A stretch of 58,667 nt of DNA from Pseudomonadales bacterium (GCA_028280225.1 JANQMF010000015.1:1-58667), one strand, 5' to 3'. Positions 46,626 to 55,096 are shown, counted from the first letter of the stretch. Notes: generated by a model not told the origin, from the sequence alone. Program-made: numbers and translations.

Positions 46626-47774
46626 ATGCCGCAAGTCAGCGAAACCATACCTGATGCGTTACAGCCGCGTGTACAAGCAGCGGTAGCGTGGTTCAACAGG
46701 TCAGCGGCATCTGCTGAAGACGAATTTAAAGTGACCGGTATCCTGGATGCGGATGAGGCATTAAGTGGATCGGACGAGCTGAGGCTCATCATGTGTGGGG
46801 GTGATCGCTGCGAGCAACGCAGCTTTCGGGTTACGGGAACCGTGGATTCCTGGCAGATTGAATTCACCGATACAGCCCCGTTGGCTCAAGGTGAAAAGCC
46901 ACAGGCAGAACTGGACCCGCCGCCGGGAGTGCGCGGTAGCTGGCTCGACCAAAAACTGTCGCAACACGCATTTGTTGTGCTGCTTTTCTACCGGGGTTTC
47001 TGGTGACCTCCCTGTCGCGCCGAGTTACGGGGCTACATGAACGAGGGCGTGGTCGAGGAAATCCGCGCCGCGGGCGGCGAGATTTATGCCATCACCAGTG
47101 AACCGCAACACCTGGCTGATGAGGCGCACGCACACTGGGAACTTAACTTCGAGAACATCGGCGATCCGCACCAGGAAATCCCGAAAACGTGCAGCGAGCG
47201 TGGCTGGCTCACGCTCTATGCTAACAAAGGCAACCTGGAGTTCCTGCGCAGGGGGGCTAAATGGAAGGTTGAACACCCGAAAGGCTACTTCCAGCCGGGT
47301 GTGCTGGCGCTGACAGAATCGGGACGCGTCCTGTACCGCTGGCGCTCCGTCCCGTCAGCGGCAAACCTGAACGGCACGGTTGCGCGACCGACCGCTCGGC
47401 ATGCATGGGGTGCGATTGAAAGATCACTTGCGGCTGGAGACACGGCTGCGGACGTTGCGCACGATGACCAGCCCGAGATCGACAGCCCACCACCGCCACG
47501 CCCTCTTTTTGTGGCCGCATTGATCGCAAACGGCTGGTTTGTAGGAGTAAAGTCTTTTGCGTACTCACCCGGCGTAGATTCGGTCCCTAAGCGGTTTGCA
47601 GTTGCTTATTCCCGCTGGTTGCTCTTCATCGCGGTCTGGGCCGCCGCGTTGTTCTTCTTACCCCTGGCGCCGGTTGCATTCGCCTTTGCGTGCTGGGTAG
47701 CTTGGATTGTCAGAGATACCCGGCGCACCCTCGGCGGCCTGGGCGTACAGCAGGAACTCAAAGCGAACCGGTAG
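46626..47774 (+). CDS. Putative selenoprotein: peroxiredoxin-like protein with U-x-x-C and C-terminal membrane anchor
   Basis: One frame from ATG 46626 to the stop at 47772-47774 is broken only by TGA at 47004-47006. Reading that TGA as selenocysteine gives 382 residues with Sec127. The centre is a thioredoxin-fold strand F-V-V-L-L-F-Y-R-G-F-W, then Sec-P-P-Cys130, then R-A-E-L-R-G-Y, the normal surroundings of the redox cysteine in AhpC/TSA-type proteins. Downstream domain residues E-I-Y-A-I-T-S-E-P, F-L-R-R-G-A-K-W-K-V and K-G-Y-F-Q-P-G-V-L-A-L continue the same fold. Residues 1-105 are an unrecognised N-terminal domain with Cys57/Cys62; 330-362 form one or two membrane helices. AGGAGGAG at 46616-46623 sets the start. 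Sec incorporation is inferred; the sel genes are not in the window. Confidence 0.8.
47004..47039 (+). promoter_or_regulatory. In-frame TGA with SECIS-like hairpin
   Basis: From TGA 47004-47006 onward, 47011-47022 folds against 47028-47039 with nine pairs in twelve positions (mismatches at 47019/47031, 47016/47034 and 47012/47038). The loop is AGTTA (47023-47027) with G at the second place. The loop begins 16 nt after the TGA, close to the E. coli fdhF arrangement. No tool was run; pairing was done by eye. Confidence 0.6.
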
Positions 47775-47805
47775 TCCCCAGATGCAAACTTCTTGCTCGC
47801 GCAAA

Positions 47806-48288
47806 CTAAGTGTCGCGCAAGCGGCCAACCATCCAGATCACCCAACCGGACAGGGTTGCCACCAGGCCCAACAAAAACAATACGGTTTTGAGTGGCGTCA
47901 GCACCGCTTTTGTGTCGACCAAATCCATGGAATCCGTCAAGGCCAATATCTGCACGACACCCTCTAACAGATCAGCAGGGACAACCATAAGCAAAGTCAT
48001 GGCGATATAACGCCCAAATCTTGTATAGAACCTGTAAGCCGAACCGACAAACAAAGCGCCATAGGCTAAGGGGTATGCAACATCTAATGTGGCGGTAATC
48101 CACGCGTGAACGACACGCTGGTCGGGGGTCATGCCGGTGATTGCCTGACGTACTTGCGCCGGATCGGATATCGCGTCTATGAAGGTGATGCCCCAAAACG
48201 ACGCGGCGGCTGGGAACGTAATGGTAATGAGGACCGTCGAGACAAAGGCAATCCAAAGTGATCTGCGTTCAGCGAGGCGTTGGAGCAT
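47806..48288 (-). CDS. Four-helix membrane protein, unknown
   Basis: The 160-residue protein starts at ATG 48288 (M-L-Q-R-L-A-E-R-R); an earlier ATG at 48315 lacks a site. Four hydrophobic helices are visible, near residues 12-35, 70-92, 95-118 and 130-152. The loop D-P-A-Q-V-R-Q-A-I-T-G-M-T-P-D-Q-R lies between the first two. I do not recognise the family. It is a monocistronic unit, convergent with the selenoprotein gene (31-bp gap). Confidence 0.65.
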   Translation of the reverse strand: MLQRLAERRSLWIAFVSTVLITITFPAAASFWGITFIDAISDPAQVRQAITGMTPDQRVVHAWITATLDVAYPLAYGALFVGSAYRFYTRFGRYIAMTLLMVVPADLLEGVVQILALTDSMDLVDTKAVLTPLKTVLFLLGLVATLSGWVIWMVGRLRDT

Positions 48289-48374
48289 GGAACCGCAACC
48301 TGGTCCGGATGCCATTGGCGACAGCTAATCTCCGTCCCGAATGCCTGGCACTCGGGACAGAGACTCAATGTGTG

Positions 48375-49334
48375 TCACAGGGAACCCAGCCAATCGTCAT
48401 CGGAACCTTCGTTGATGCTTTCAAACAGCGGGGTGGAAAGATAACGTTCGCCGGTGTCGGGCATCATGGCCAGAATCACCGCTCCGGCATCTGCCTGTTC
48501 AGCAACCTTCAGCGCGGCGGTCAAGGTGGCCCCGGCAGAAACCCCCACAAATATGCCCTCCTGCTGGGCCAGAGCCAATGCGTTGGCAATCGCCTCATCG
48601 TCGCTCACCGGGATAATTTCATCCGCTACGCTGCGCTCCAGCACCTCGGGAATAAAGTCCGGGGTCCAGCCCTGGATTTTGTGGGGTGACCATTCGCCGC
48701 CGGATAACAGCGCCGCCTGCTCCGGCTCTGTGGCAATAACCCGGGTGTCCGGACGGGCCGCCTTGATCACGGCACCGGCGCCGCTGAGTGTGCCGCCGGT
48801 ACCCCAGCCGGTTACCCAGTAATCTAAACGTTCTCCGGCAAATTCCCGGAGAATTTCCGGTCCGGTTGTGCTGGCATGGTAGGCGGGATTGGCCGGGTTC
48901 TGAAATTGCCGGGCCAAAAACCAGCCGTGTTCTTCAGCCAGTTCTTCAGCTTTTTTGACCATGCCGGAGCCGCGCTCCGCGGCAGGGGTAAGAATAACCT
49001 TGGCGCCCAGCCCACGCATAATCTTGCGGCGCTCAACAGAAAAGCTTTCCGCCATGGTAGCGACAAAGGGATGACCCAGCACGGCGCAGACCATGGCCAG
49101 GGCAATGCCGGTATTGCCTGAAGTGGCTTCGACAACAGTCTGCCCCGGTGCCAGTACACCGTTGTCCCGGGCATCTTTGATGATGGCGTAGGCTAAACGG
49201 TCTTTGACCGACGCCATGGGATTAAACGACTCCACCTTCACGTACATCGTGACGTTATCCGGTGCGAGACGATTTAATCTGACAATGGGTGTATTCCCAA
49301 TCGTTTGCAGAATATTGTCGTATTTCAAGGTCAT
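48375..49334 (-). CDS. Cysteine synthase family (CysK/CysM-type) PLP enzyme
   Basis: The fold-type II PLP enzyme of about 319 residues has PLP lysine in N-P-M-A-S-V-K-D-R, the substrate loop T-S-G-N-T-G and the phosphate loop G-T-G-G-T-L-S-G. It probably makes cysteine from O-acetylserine (or a relative such as cystathionine beta-synthase-like use). The ATG at 49334 directly abuts GGAGG (no spacer); TTG 49328 has a better 7-bp spacing and gives M-K-Y-D-N-I-L, so it may be the true start. It is divergent from the Crp/Fnr gene. Confidence 0.9.
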   Translation of the reverse strand: MTLKYDNILQTIGNTPIVRLNRLAPDNVTMYVKVESFNPMASVKDRLAYAIIKDARDNGVLAPGQTVVEATSGNTGIALAMVCAVLGHPFVATMAESFSVERRKIMRGLGAKVILTPAAERGSGMVKKAEELAEEHGWFLARQFQNPANPAYHASTTGPEILREFAGERLDYWVTGWGTGGTLSGAGAVIKAARPDTRVIATEPEQAALLSGGEWSPHKIQGWTPDFIPEVLERSVADEIIPVSDDEAIANALALAQQEGIFVGVSAGATLTAALKVAEQADAGAVILAMMPDTGERYLSTPLFESINEGSDDDWLGSL

Positions 49335-49484
49335 CCTCCGTGGTACGCAAAAACAGGATGCGTAGATTGCGCTATTTTGCGGCATCAGGGAAGTTTGGAT
49401 TTGCCGCGGTGGAAAAATTTAGACACAGGGCGGGCGCCCGTAGAAAATACGGCATAACAAGAAGTCATGTGAATGTATTAGTCG

Positions 49485-50177
49485 ATGTCCCAGGAAGCCG
49501 CGCCCAACACCGCCGCATTGGTGGTGCTCAGGAATAGCAAAACTTTTCACGGCCTGCCGGAAAAGCTGCTCACCGAAATTGCCCGGCTCAGCATCACCAG
49601 AACCTATGCCAGGGATGAACTGGTATTTCAGCGGAATGATGCCGGGGATTATCTGTACGGCATTATTTCCGGGCGGTTGCGCATTTCCGTGCATGGCGCT
49701 GATGGCCGGGAACTGGCGTTGAGTATCACCGGTCCAGGTGAAATTGGCGGCGAAATTTCGGTCCTTGACGGTGGCACGCGTACCACCACCGGCACAGCCC
49801 TGGAGTCTACAACCCTCTTTATTGTGCCCAGGGAGCAATTTCGTGAGCTGATGCTGCGCCAGCCCACGATTGCGTTGCACATGATCCAGTTGTTGTGTGA
49901 GCGGGTTCGTCAGACCAGCCGGCAGGTTGAAAATGCGGCTTTTTTAACCTTGCCCCAGCGACTGGCCGCGCAATTGCAGGAGTTGGTGAATGCCGTTGAT
50001 CGGCCGTTGCCGTGTACGGTGAAAATTTCTCAAAGCGAGCTGGCCAGTTTTTTAAACGTTTCCCGCCAGATGGTTAACAGCCATCTGCAAGCCTGGCAAA
50101 AAAAAGGTTATGTCAATGTCGCCCGGGGCAGCATTCGGGTGGACAACCTTACTGGTCTGCTTGACGATGTGTTTTGA
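49485..50177 (+). CDS. Crp/Fnr family transcriptional regulator
   Basis: The 230-residue protein has an N-terminal cyclic-nucleotide-binding-type jelly roll, with G-D-Y-L-Y-G-I-I-S-G-R-L and G-E-I-G-G-E-I-S-V-L-D-G-G-T-R-T-T-T in the ligand-loop region. The C-terminal winged helix has S-E-L-A-S-F-L-N-V-S-R-Q-M-V-N-S-H-L. No N-terminal cysteine cluster for an Fe-S centre, so it is not a Fnr oxygen sensor. It lies divergent from the cysteine-synthase-family gene, which may be its target. The effector is unknown. Confidence 0.88.
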   Translation: MSQEAAPNTAALVVLRNSKTFHGLPEKLLTEIARLSITRTYARDELVFQRNDAGDYLYGIISGRLRISVHGADGRELALSITGPGEIGGEISVLDGGTRTTTGTALESTTLFIVPREQFRELMLRQPTIALHMIQLLCERVRQTSRQVENAAFLTLPQRLAAQLQELVNAVDRPLPCTVKISQSELASFLNVSRQMVNSHLQAWQKKGYVNVARGSIRVDNLTGLLDDVF

Positions 50178-50188
50178 GTGGTGTGCCC

Positions 50189-50578
50189 CTACTCCGCGTG
50201 TGTGTTGACCGCGGCCACAATATCCTGTGCCAGGGCAATTTCCAGCGCTTGATTGGCTGGTGAATCCGTAGCAATCACCACGTGCGTTTTTTCCTGAGCT
50301 TCGGGCTGTCCCGGCTGGATGGGCAGGCTGCGCAACGTTACCGTAATACGGGTGGTGTTGGATTGAGCGGCCAGCATCGAGAAGTTACCGGTCCCTGCGG
50401 TGTCAACCAGGCTGATTTCCCGCTGCACCAACGTTTCTTCCAGCCATTCCCGCAGGGCATCGGGTTCTGCCGTCACCACAAGTTCCTCAGCATGTCCGGC
50501 GGGCACCAGACCAATACCGGCCAAACTGCACAGCAGACTGAAGAACAGGGCCGGATGAAATGCGTACACGTTTATCAT
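50189..50578 (-). CDS. Small exported protein, unknown
   Basis: The 129-residue protein has a signal peptide (F-S-L-L-C-S-L-A-G-I-G-L-V, cleavage near G-H-A-E). The mature part has E-L-V-V-T-A-E-P-D-A-L-R-E-W-L and R-I-T-V-T-L-R-S-L-P. No known domain. It faces the Crp/Fnr gene with an 11-bp gap between the convergent stops and lies 15 bp downstream of merC-like on the same strand. Confidence 0.65.
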   Translation of the reverse strand: MINVYAFHPALFFSLLCSLAGIGLVPAGHAEELVVTAEPDALREWLEETLVQREISLVDTAGTGNFSMLAAQSNTTRITVTLRSLPIQPGQPEAQEKTHVVIATDSPANQALEIALAQDIVAAVNTHAE

Positions 50579-50593
50579 GTTGGGCGTCTTGGG

Positions 50594-50992
50594 TTAGTGC
50601 CGATGTTGTGCACCGTGTGCCTGGGTAAGGTTGCGGACATGTGCCACCAACAACATGGTTACGCCACATACGGTCAGCAATACCTCATCACCATACCAGT
50701 GAGATACCCCGACAAACATCAGGCCAATACCCAAGATGCCTAAAATCAGGGTGACGGCACTTCGATGTTTTATGTAGCCGCGGCTCAGGGCAACCGCACT
50801 GGAGGGGGCAGCCAGGCCAAGGAGGATCCAGTGTACGGTGGTCTCCGACGCACTGAGCCAGCCACCCAGAAAGGGACCAAAAAAAAGCGCAAAAGGTACG
50901 GCAAGGCAGTGCACCAGGCACAAACCCGACAGCGTAATGGCAAATTTGTCCAGGCTGCGGACGCCATGTTCGCGTGGCGTCGACTCAGGCAT
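50594..50992 (-). CDS. MerC-domain membrane protein
   Basis: This is a 132-residue protein from ATG 50992 (earlier ATGs at 51013 and 51025 are possible). Four helices are present, with the MerC-typical L-S-G-L-C-L-V-H-C-L-A-V-P near residues 23-35, the metal Cys pair, and W-Y-G-D-E. The C-terminus is His-rich (A-H-G-A-Q-H-R-H). MerC-domain proteins without other mer genes are common in marine bacteria and may move metal; mercury specificity is not shown. Confidence 0.82.
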   Translation of the reverse strand: MPESTPREHGVRSLDKFAITLSGLCLVHCLAVPFALFFGPFLGGWLSASETTVHWILLGLAAPSSAVALSRGYIKHRSAVTLILGILGIGLMFVGVSHWYGDEVLLTVCGVTMLLVAHVRNLTQAHGAQHRH

Positions 50993-51132
50993 TGGGTCCG
51001 AAACCAACTGCATTCTTCTTGACACTGAAAAAGGGCGCCTACGCTAGCGTGTGGGCCCGGCAATGGCAAGTATTTAGCATTCGGTGGTTTGCGCCGGTTT
51101 TGCTACCATCTAAGGCAAATGTGAAGCAGAGT

Positions 51133-51768
51133 ATGCCGGTGAGCGAGGCGGATCGACAAAAGTGGAATCAACGCTACACAGCGGGTGCTTATGCGGATCG
51201 CACCCACGCCAGCGCCTTTCTGGTGGAGCAGCTTGACCGGCAATCACTGCTACCCGCAGCCGGCTGCTGGGCTTTGGACCTGGCCTGTGGCGCCGGACGC
51301 AATAGTGTTTTTCTTGCTGAGCAGGGCTTTCGGGTGGATGCCGTGGACATTTCCGATGTTGGTCTGGCCCGGGGGCTGACTCTGGCCCAACAGTGTGGAG
51401 TAGAGGGGAACATAACCTGGCATTGCCGGGATCTGCAATCGCCGCAGGATTTGGATTTTGCCCACCATGGGTCTTATGGGTTAATTCTGATGGTGCGCTT
51501 TGTTGCGGGTCATTTGTTACCACACCTGATCGATGCTCTCACTCCGGGCGGGGTGCTGTTGGTGGAGGAGCATCTGCAGTGGCCGGATGGTGAACTGGAT
51601 TTGAGTGGGCCGTCGAGTGGGCGGTTCCGGCTGCGGCCCGGGGAATTACGCAGGGGTTTTACCGGCGCTGATGCCCACGAGGTCTTATTCGACGAAGAAG
51701 GCTTGTATACTGAACCTGATGGCTCCACCGCGGCGCTTTGCCGTATGGTGGTTCGGGCCGCTGGTTAG
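51133..51768 (+). CDS. Class I SAM-dependent methyltransferase (TehB-like)
   Basis: The 211-residue protein starts at ATG 51133 (M-P-V-S-E-A-D); the frame is open further up. Motif I A-L-D-L-A-C-G-A-G-R-N-S-V-F-L-A, motif II V-D-A-V-D-I-S and the typical W-N-Q-R-Y near the N-terminus. TehB-like proteins are known in tellurite resistance, but this general subgroup is wide, so only the class is sure. The first of four co-directional genes; 5 bp before the next. Confidence 0.85.
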   Translation: MPVSEADRQKWNQRYTAGAYADRTHASAFLVEQLDRQSLLPAAGCWALDLACGAGRNSVFLAEQGFRVDAVDISDVGLARGLTLAQQCGVEGNITWHCRDLQSPQDLDFAHHGSYGLILMVRFVAGHLLPHLIDALTPGGVLLVEEHLQWPDGELDLSGPSSGRFRLRPGELRRGFTGADAHEVLFDEEGLYTEPDGSTAALCRMVVRAAG

Positions 51769-51773
51769 GGTAG

Positions 51774-52754
51774 ATGATGGAAACCATACCAAATATAGAT
51801 ATCGCAAAATATCGTCAGGGGTTGTTGTCCGGGCAAAGCTTGAGTGAACTGGCAATTGCCTGCGAAGACCATGGTTTTTTTCTGCTTTGCGGCCACGGTT
51901 TAGACAACCTGATCCAAGAAGTATTTACTCTGTCGGCAAATTTTTTTGCACAACCCCGGGATGTGAAAACCCGGGTATATCGCGATGCAAAAAACCCTCT
52001 GGGTTACTACGACCGGGAGCTGACCAAACAGAAACGGGACTTAAAAGAAGTTTACGATTTTAAGGCGGGCGGCTACATCACCAGGGACGTTACCCGGCAA
52101 ACCCGCTGGCCGGACCATGACCCTCGGTTTCGTCCGGTCCTCACGGAATTTTTTACCGCGTTTACCGCCCTGGCGGAAGAAACCATGGCCATGCTCTTTG
52201 TCAGTCTGGGGATGCCTGTTGAGCAGGCCAGGCGGACGGTGGCGGACAGTTTTGGTGAGCACCACAGCAGTGCGGCACGATTGAACTTTTACCCACCCGG
52301 GGATCCGGTGCCGGAAGCCGAGCGCTCCGGCACGGTCAGCCTGGGTGATATGGCGTTGCATCATCATACAGACCCCGGTGCAATTACCCTGTTGTTACAA
52401 GATGAGCATGGCGGCCTGCAGGCCAACTCCAAAACCCAAGGGTGGATTGATGTACCCCCAAAGCCCGGCACCATTGTCGTGAACGTGGGTGATATTCTGC
52501 AGGTCTGGACCAACGACCGGTGTACCGCCGGCATGCATCGTGTCCTGCCGGTGCGCAGCCGGACAGGCCGGTACAGCACCCCGTTTTTTTACCAACCCCG
52601 GTACGACGCGGTGGTCCAACCCTGGGTACAGTCAGGTGAGACGGCCCGGTATCAGGCATTTTCCTGGCGCGACTTTATCCGGGGGCGGGTTAGCGACAAC
52701 TATTCCGATCTGGGGGAAGACGATATTCAAATCGCCAAGTACAGGGTGGCCTAG
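51774..52754 (+). CDS. 2-oxoglutarate/Fe(II) oxygenase (isopenicillin N synthase family)
   Basis: The 326-residue DSBH oxygenase has an N-terminal DIOX_N region, with C-E-D-H-G-F-F-L-L-C-G-H-G, and a core with H-H-T-D-P-G-A as first His and Asp of the iron triad. The second His is in A-G-M-H-R-V and the 2OG-binding R-x-S equivalent in G-R-Y-S-T-P. The substrate cannot be told. It lies 5 bp after the methyltransferase gene and 5 bp before the HAD gene, so an operon is likely. Confidence 0.9.
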   Translation: MMETIPNIDIAKYRQGLLSGQSLSELAIACEDHGFFLLCGHGLDNLIQEVFTLSANFFAQPRDVKTRVYRDAKNPLGYYDRELTKQKRDLKEVYDFKAGGYITRDVTRQTRWPDHDPRFRPVLTEFFTAFTALAEETMAMLFVSLGMPVEQARRTVADSFGEHHSSAARLNFYPPGDPVPEAERSGTVSLGDMALHHHTDPGAITLLLQDEHGGLQANSKTQGWIDVPPKPGTIVVNVGDILQVWTNDRCTAGMHRVLPVRSRTGRYSTPFFYQPRYDAVVQPWVQSGETARYQAFSWRDFIRGRVSDNYSDLGEDDIQIAKYRVA

Positions 52755-52759
52755 GCCCT

Positions 52760-53428
52760 ATGTCCGGATACAGTCATATTCTCTTCGACCACGACGGGGT
52801 ACTGGTCAACACAGAACCACTGTACTACAAGGCAACCCGGCAGATCCTTGCGGAAATGGGGGTGGAGCTGAGCCTGAATGACTATCTGTGTGCCCAGGCG
52901 GCGGGGAACGCAGCCTGGTTTGCCGCCCGGGACAAGGGTTATGGCGAGGTGGAAATTGCGGCCGGGCGAGACCAGCGCAATGTTCTGTATCAAACCTATT
53001 TGCAGGAAGAGGATATTTCCATAGCCGGTGTTAACGAAGCGCTCGGGCGGCTGGGTAAACAATGCCGCATGGCCATTGTGACCACCGCCAAGCCGGCTGA
53101 TTTTGCGTTGATACACTATGGCTTAAAAGGGCAGATCACCAGCCAGGATCAGCGCGGCATTGTCTCGCACATGGACTTTGTACTGGCAAACGGCGACTAT
53201 GAGCGCAGCAAGCCCCACCCGGACCCCTATCTGGCGGGCCTGGACAGGTTTGGTATTGAACCTTCCCAAGCCCTGGTGGTGGAAGACTCGGAGCGGGGAT
53301 TACGCGCCGCCGTGGCGGCGGGTGTAGACTGCGCGGTGGTCCATCATGAATTTACCGCCAGTCAGGATTTTTCCGCGGCAACCTACCGCATAAAAACATT
53401 GGCAGAGCTGATGAATATCGTTGGTTGA
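52760..53428 (+). CDS. HAD-superfamily hydrolase (beta-phosphoglucomutase-like)
   Basis: The 222-residue HAD-IA protein has motif I F-D-H-D-G-V-L-V-N-T-E (nucleophile Asp at 10), V-T-T-A-K in motif II, K-P-H-P-D-P-Y and V-E-D-S-E-R-G-L-R-A-A-V-A-A-G as motifs III/IV. A cap domain follows motif I. The substrate is unknown. Confidence 0.88.
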   Translation: MSGYSHILFDHDGVLVNTEPLYYKATRQILAEMGVELSLNDYLCAQAAGNAAWFAARDKGYGEVEIAAGRDQRNVLYQTYLQEEDISIAGVNEALGRLGKQCRMAIVTTAKPADFALIHYGLKGQITSQDQRGIVSHMDFVLANGDYERSKPHPDPYLAGLDRFGIEPSQALVVEDSERGLRAAVAAGVDCAVVHHEFTASQDFSAATYRIKTLAELMNIVG

Positions 53429-53458
53429 CCTGGCGTTGCACCAACCGGAGCTTACCCC

Positions 53459-54091
53459 ATGAGTAACTATTCTTATCATCCCGACCATGTGATTAAGGAC
53501 GAACAGCAGCTTCGTCAGTACTACGGCGAGCCGTCAAAACGATCCTTAATCAAGGTGCTGGATCATATATCCGACCATTATCGGGCCTTTATACAAGCCA
53601 GCCCCTTTGTGCTGGTTGCCAGTGTGGGCCCGGAAGGTGTTGATGTTTCTCCCCGGGGTGATCAGCCCGGTTTTGTACACATTGTAGACCCCAAAACGCT
53701 GATGTTGCCGGACCGTAAAGGCAATAACCGCGCGGATACGTTGATGAATATTGTCAGAGATCCAAGGGTTTCACTGCTGTTCCTGATCCCTGGAGTGGGT
53801 GAAACGCTGCGCGTGGTGGGCAGCGCCAAGGTGGTGGTTGATGACAATCTGTGTACGCAATTTGCAATTAAAGATAAACCGCCGCGGAGTGTCATGGTAT
53901 TGGACGTTGAGGAAGTTTATTTTCAATGCCAAAAAGCCCTGGCCCGCAGTCAACTGTGGTCTCCGGACAGCCGGGTTGAGCGCGGTACCCTACCCACTGC
54001 GGGGCAAATCCTGGCGGCTTTGGACAAAAATTTTGATGGCGAAGCTTACGATGCAAACTACCCGCAATATCTGCGGGAAACTATTTATTAG
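53459..54091 (+). CDS. PPOX-class flavoprotein (MSMEG_1061-like)
   Basis: The 210-residue protein has a PNPOx-type split barrel: F-V-L-V-A-S-V-G-P-E-G-V-D-V-S-P-R-G-D in the FMN region, L-P-D-R-K-G-N-N-R and V-S-L-L-F-L-I-P-G. The length and C-terminal tail fit the MSMEG_1061 group, whose members bind FMN and whose substrate is not known. It is the last gene in the run with the HAD gene (30-bp gap). Confidence 0.88.
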   Translation: MSNYSYHPDHVIKDEQQLRQYYGEPSKRSLIKVLDHISDHYRAFIQASPFVLVASVGPEGVDVSPRGDQPGFVHIVDPKTLMLPDRKGNNRADTLMNIVRDPRVSLLFLIPGVGETLRVVGSAKVVVDDNLCTQFAIKDKPPRSVMVLDVEEVYFQCQKALARSQLWSPDSRVERGTLPTAGQILAALDKNFDGEAYDANYPQYLRETIY

Positions 54092-54115
54092 TAGTCTGCT
54101 TTTTTCAGCAGACGC

Positions 54116-55096
54116 CTAACCCAGATACAGCCGCAGGCCCAGATACGCAAAGTAGGCGGTGACCAGCGCCGCACCGGCCAGGCGGCCCAGCCTTGCGTTG
54201 CTGAAGAAGAACAGCGGAATAACCACCAGTACAAAAAGAAAACCTGCCGCCAGATCCCAATCACCACCCTTGGGAATGGGCAGCGGGGCAATCAATCCCG
54301 CAGCCGGCAGAACCACCAGAGAATTAAAGATATTTGAGCCGACGATATTGCCCAGTGCCAGGTCGGTCTCGTCCTTATAAGCGGCAATGGCCGAGGTGAC
54401 CAGCTCCGGCAGACTCGTTCCCACGGCAACCACAAAAATGCCAATCACAACCTCGGGCACGTTCAGGGCTTGTGCCAGCGCGGAACCGTGTTCAATGGTC
54501 AGGTTGCCGCCATAAACCAGCATGGCCATGCCGGCCACAGCCATCAGCGCATTGAGACCAATATGGGTGTGGCCCGTTACGCCGGCCGAACCGGGAAAAG
54601 TTTCGGCATCGCGCAGAATGGGATCTTCCTTATCCCTATAGACGTCGCGGACCATGAAGTAGACGAATACCGTGAACAACAGGAGCAGAATAATGGCATC
54701 CCCGCGATCCAGCAGGGGGGTGGTGCCGGACAGGGGTTGGTCCCAGGCCATGACCATAAGTATGGCGGTGACCAGCAACAGAAACGGCACCTCCCGGCGC
54801 ACCACCTGGCCCTGCAGATAAATGGGGGACATCAGCGCCGCCACCCCCAGGACCAGGCCAAAATTTGCCAGGTTAGAACCCACCGCATTGCCAAAGGCCA
54901 GATCTGTTTTACTGGTCAGGGCTCCGGTGACGTTGACCACCAGCTCCGGGGTGCTGGTGCCAAAGGCAACCACGGTCAGGCCGATGATCATGGTGGGCAC
55001 ATTAAATGCCTGGGCAATGCCTGATGCGCCCCTGACCAGAGCGGTGCCGCCAAGTAGAAGCAGGGTGATGCCTAATGCCAGTAATACAAATGCCAT
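54116..55096 (-). CDS. Calcium/sodium antiporter (CaCA family, YrbG-like)
   Basis: The 326-residue inner-membrane antiporter has about ten helices. The two alpha repeats are clear: V-A-F-G-T-S-T-P-E-L-V in the first half and V-A-V-G-T-S-L-P-E-L-V, then G-N-I-V-G-S-N-I-F-N in the second. The start at ATG 55096 (M-A-F-V-L-L) is chosen, as upstream codons are not hydrophobic; ATG 55117 is an alternative. It faces the PPOX gene with a 24-bp gap. Confidence 0.92.
   Translation of the reverse strand: MAFVLLALGITLLLLGGTALVRGASGIAQAFNVPTMIIGLTVVAFGTSTPELVVNVTGALTSKTDLAFGNAVGSNLANFGLVLGVAALMSPIYLQGQVVRREVPFLLLVTAILMVMAWDQPLSGTTPLLDRGDAIILLLLFTVFVYFMVRDVYRDKEDPILRDAETFPGSAGVTGHTHIGLNALMAVAGMAMLVYGGNLTIEHGSALAQALNVPEVVIGIFVVAVGTSLPELVTSAIAAYKDETDLALGNIVGSNIFNSLVVLPAAGLIAPLPIPKGGDWDLAAGFLFVLVVIPLFFFSNARLGRLAGAALVTAYFAYLGLRLYLG

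Noticed and set aside
47037-47774. A separate gene starting at ATG 47037
   Set aside because: It has no ribosome-binding site, starts mid-fold right after the U-x-x-C site, and continues the frame of 46626-47006 exactly.
42820-48374. Integron cassette array
   Set aside because: Small genes alternate in strand and no attC-like 60-140-bp imperfect palindromes with GTTRRRY ends are seen between them.
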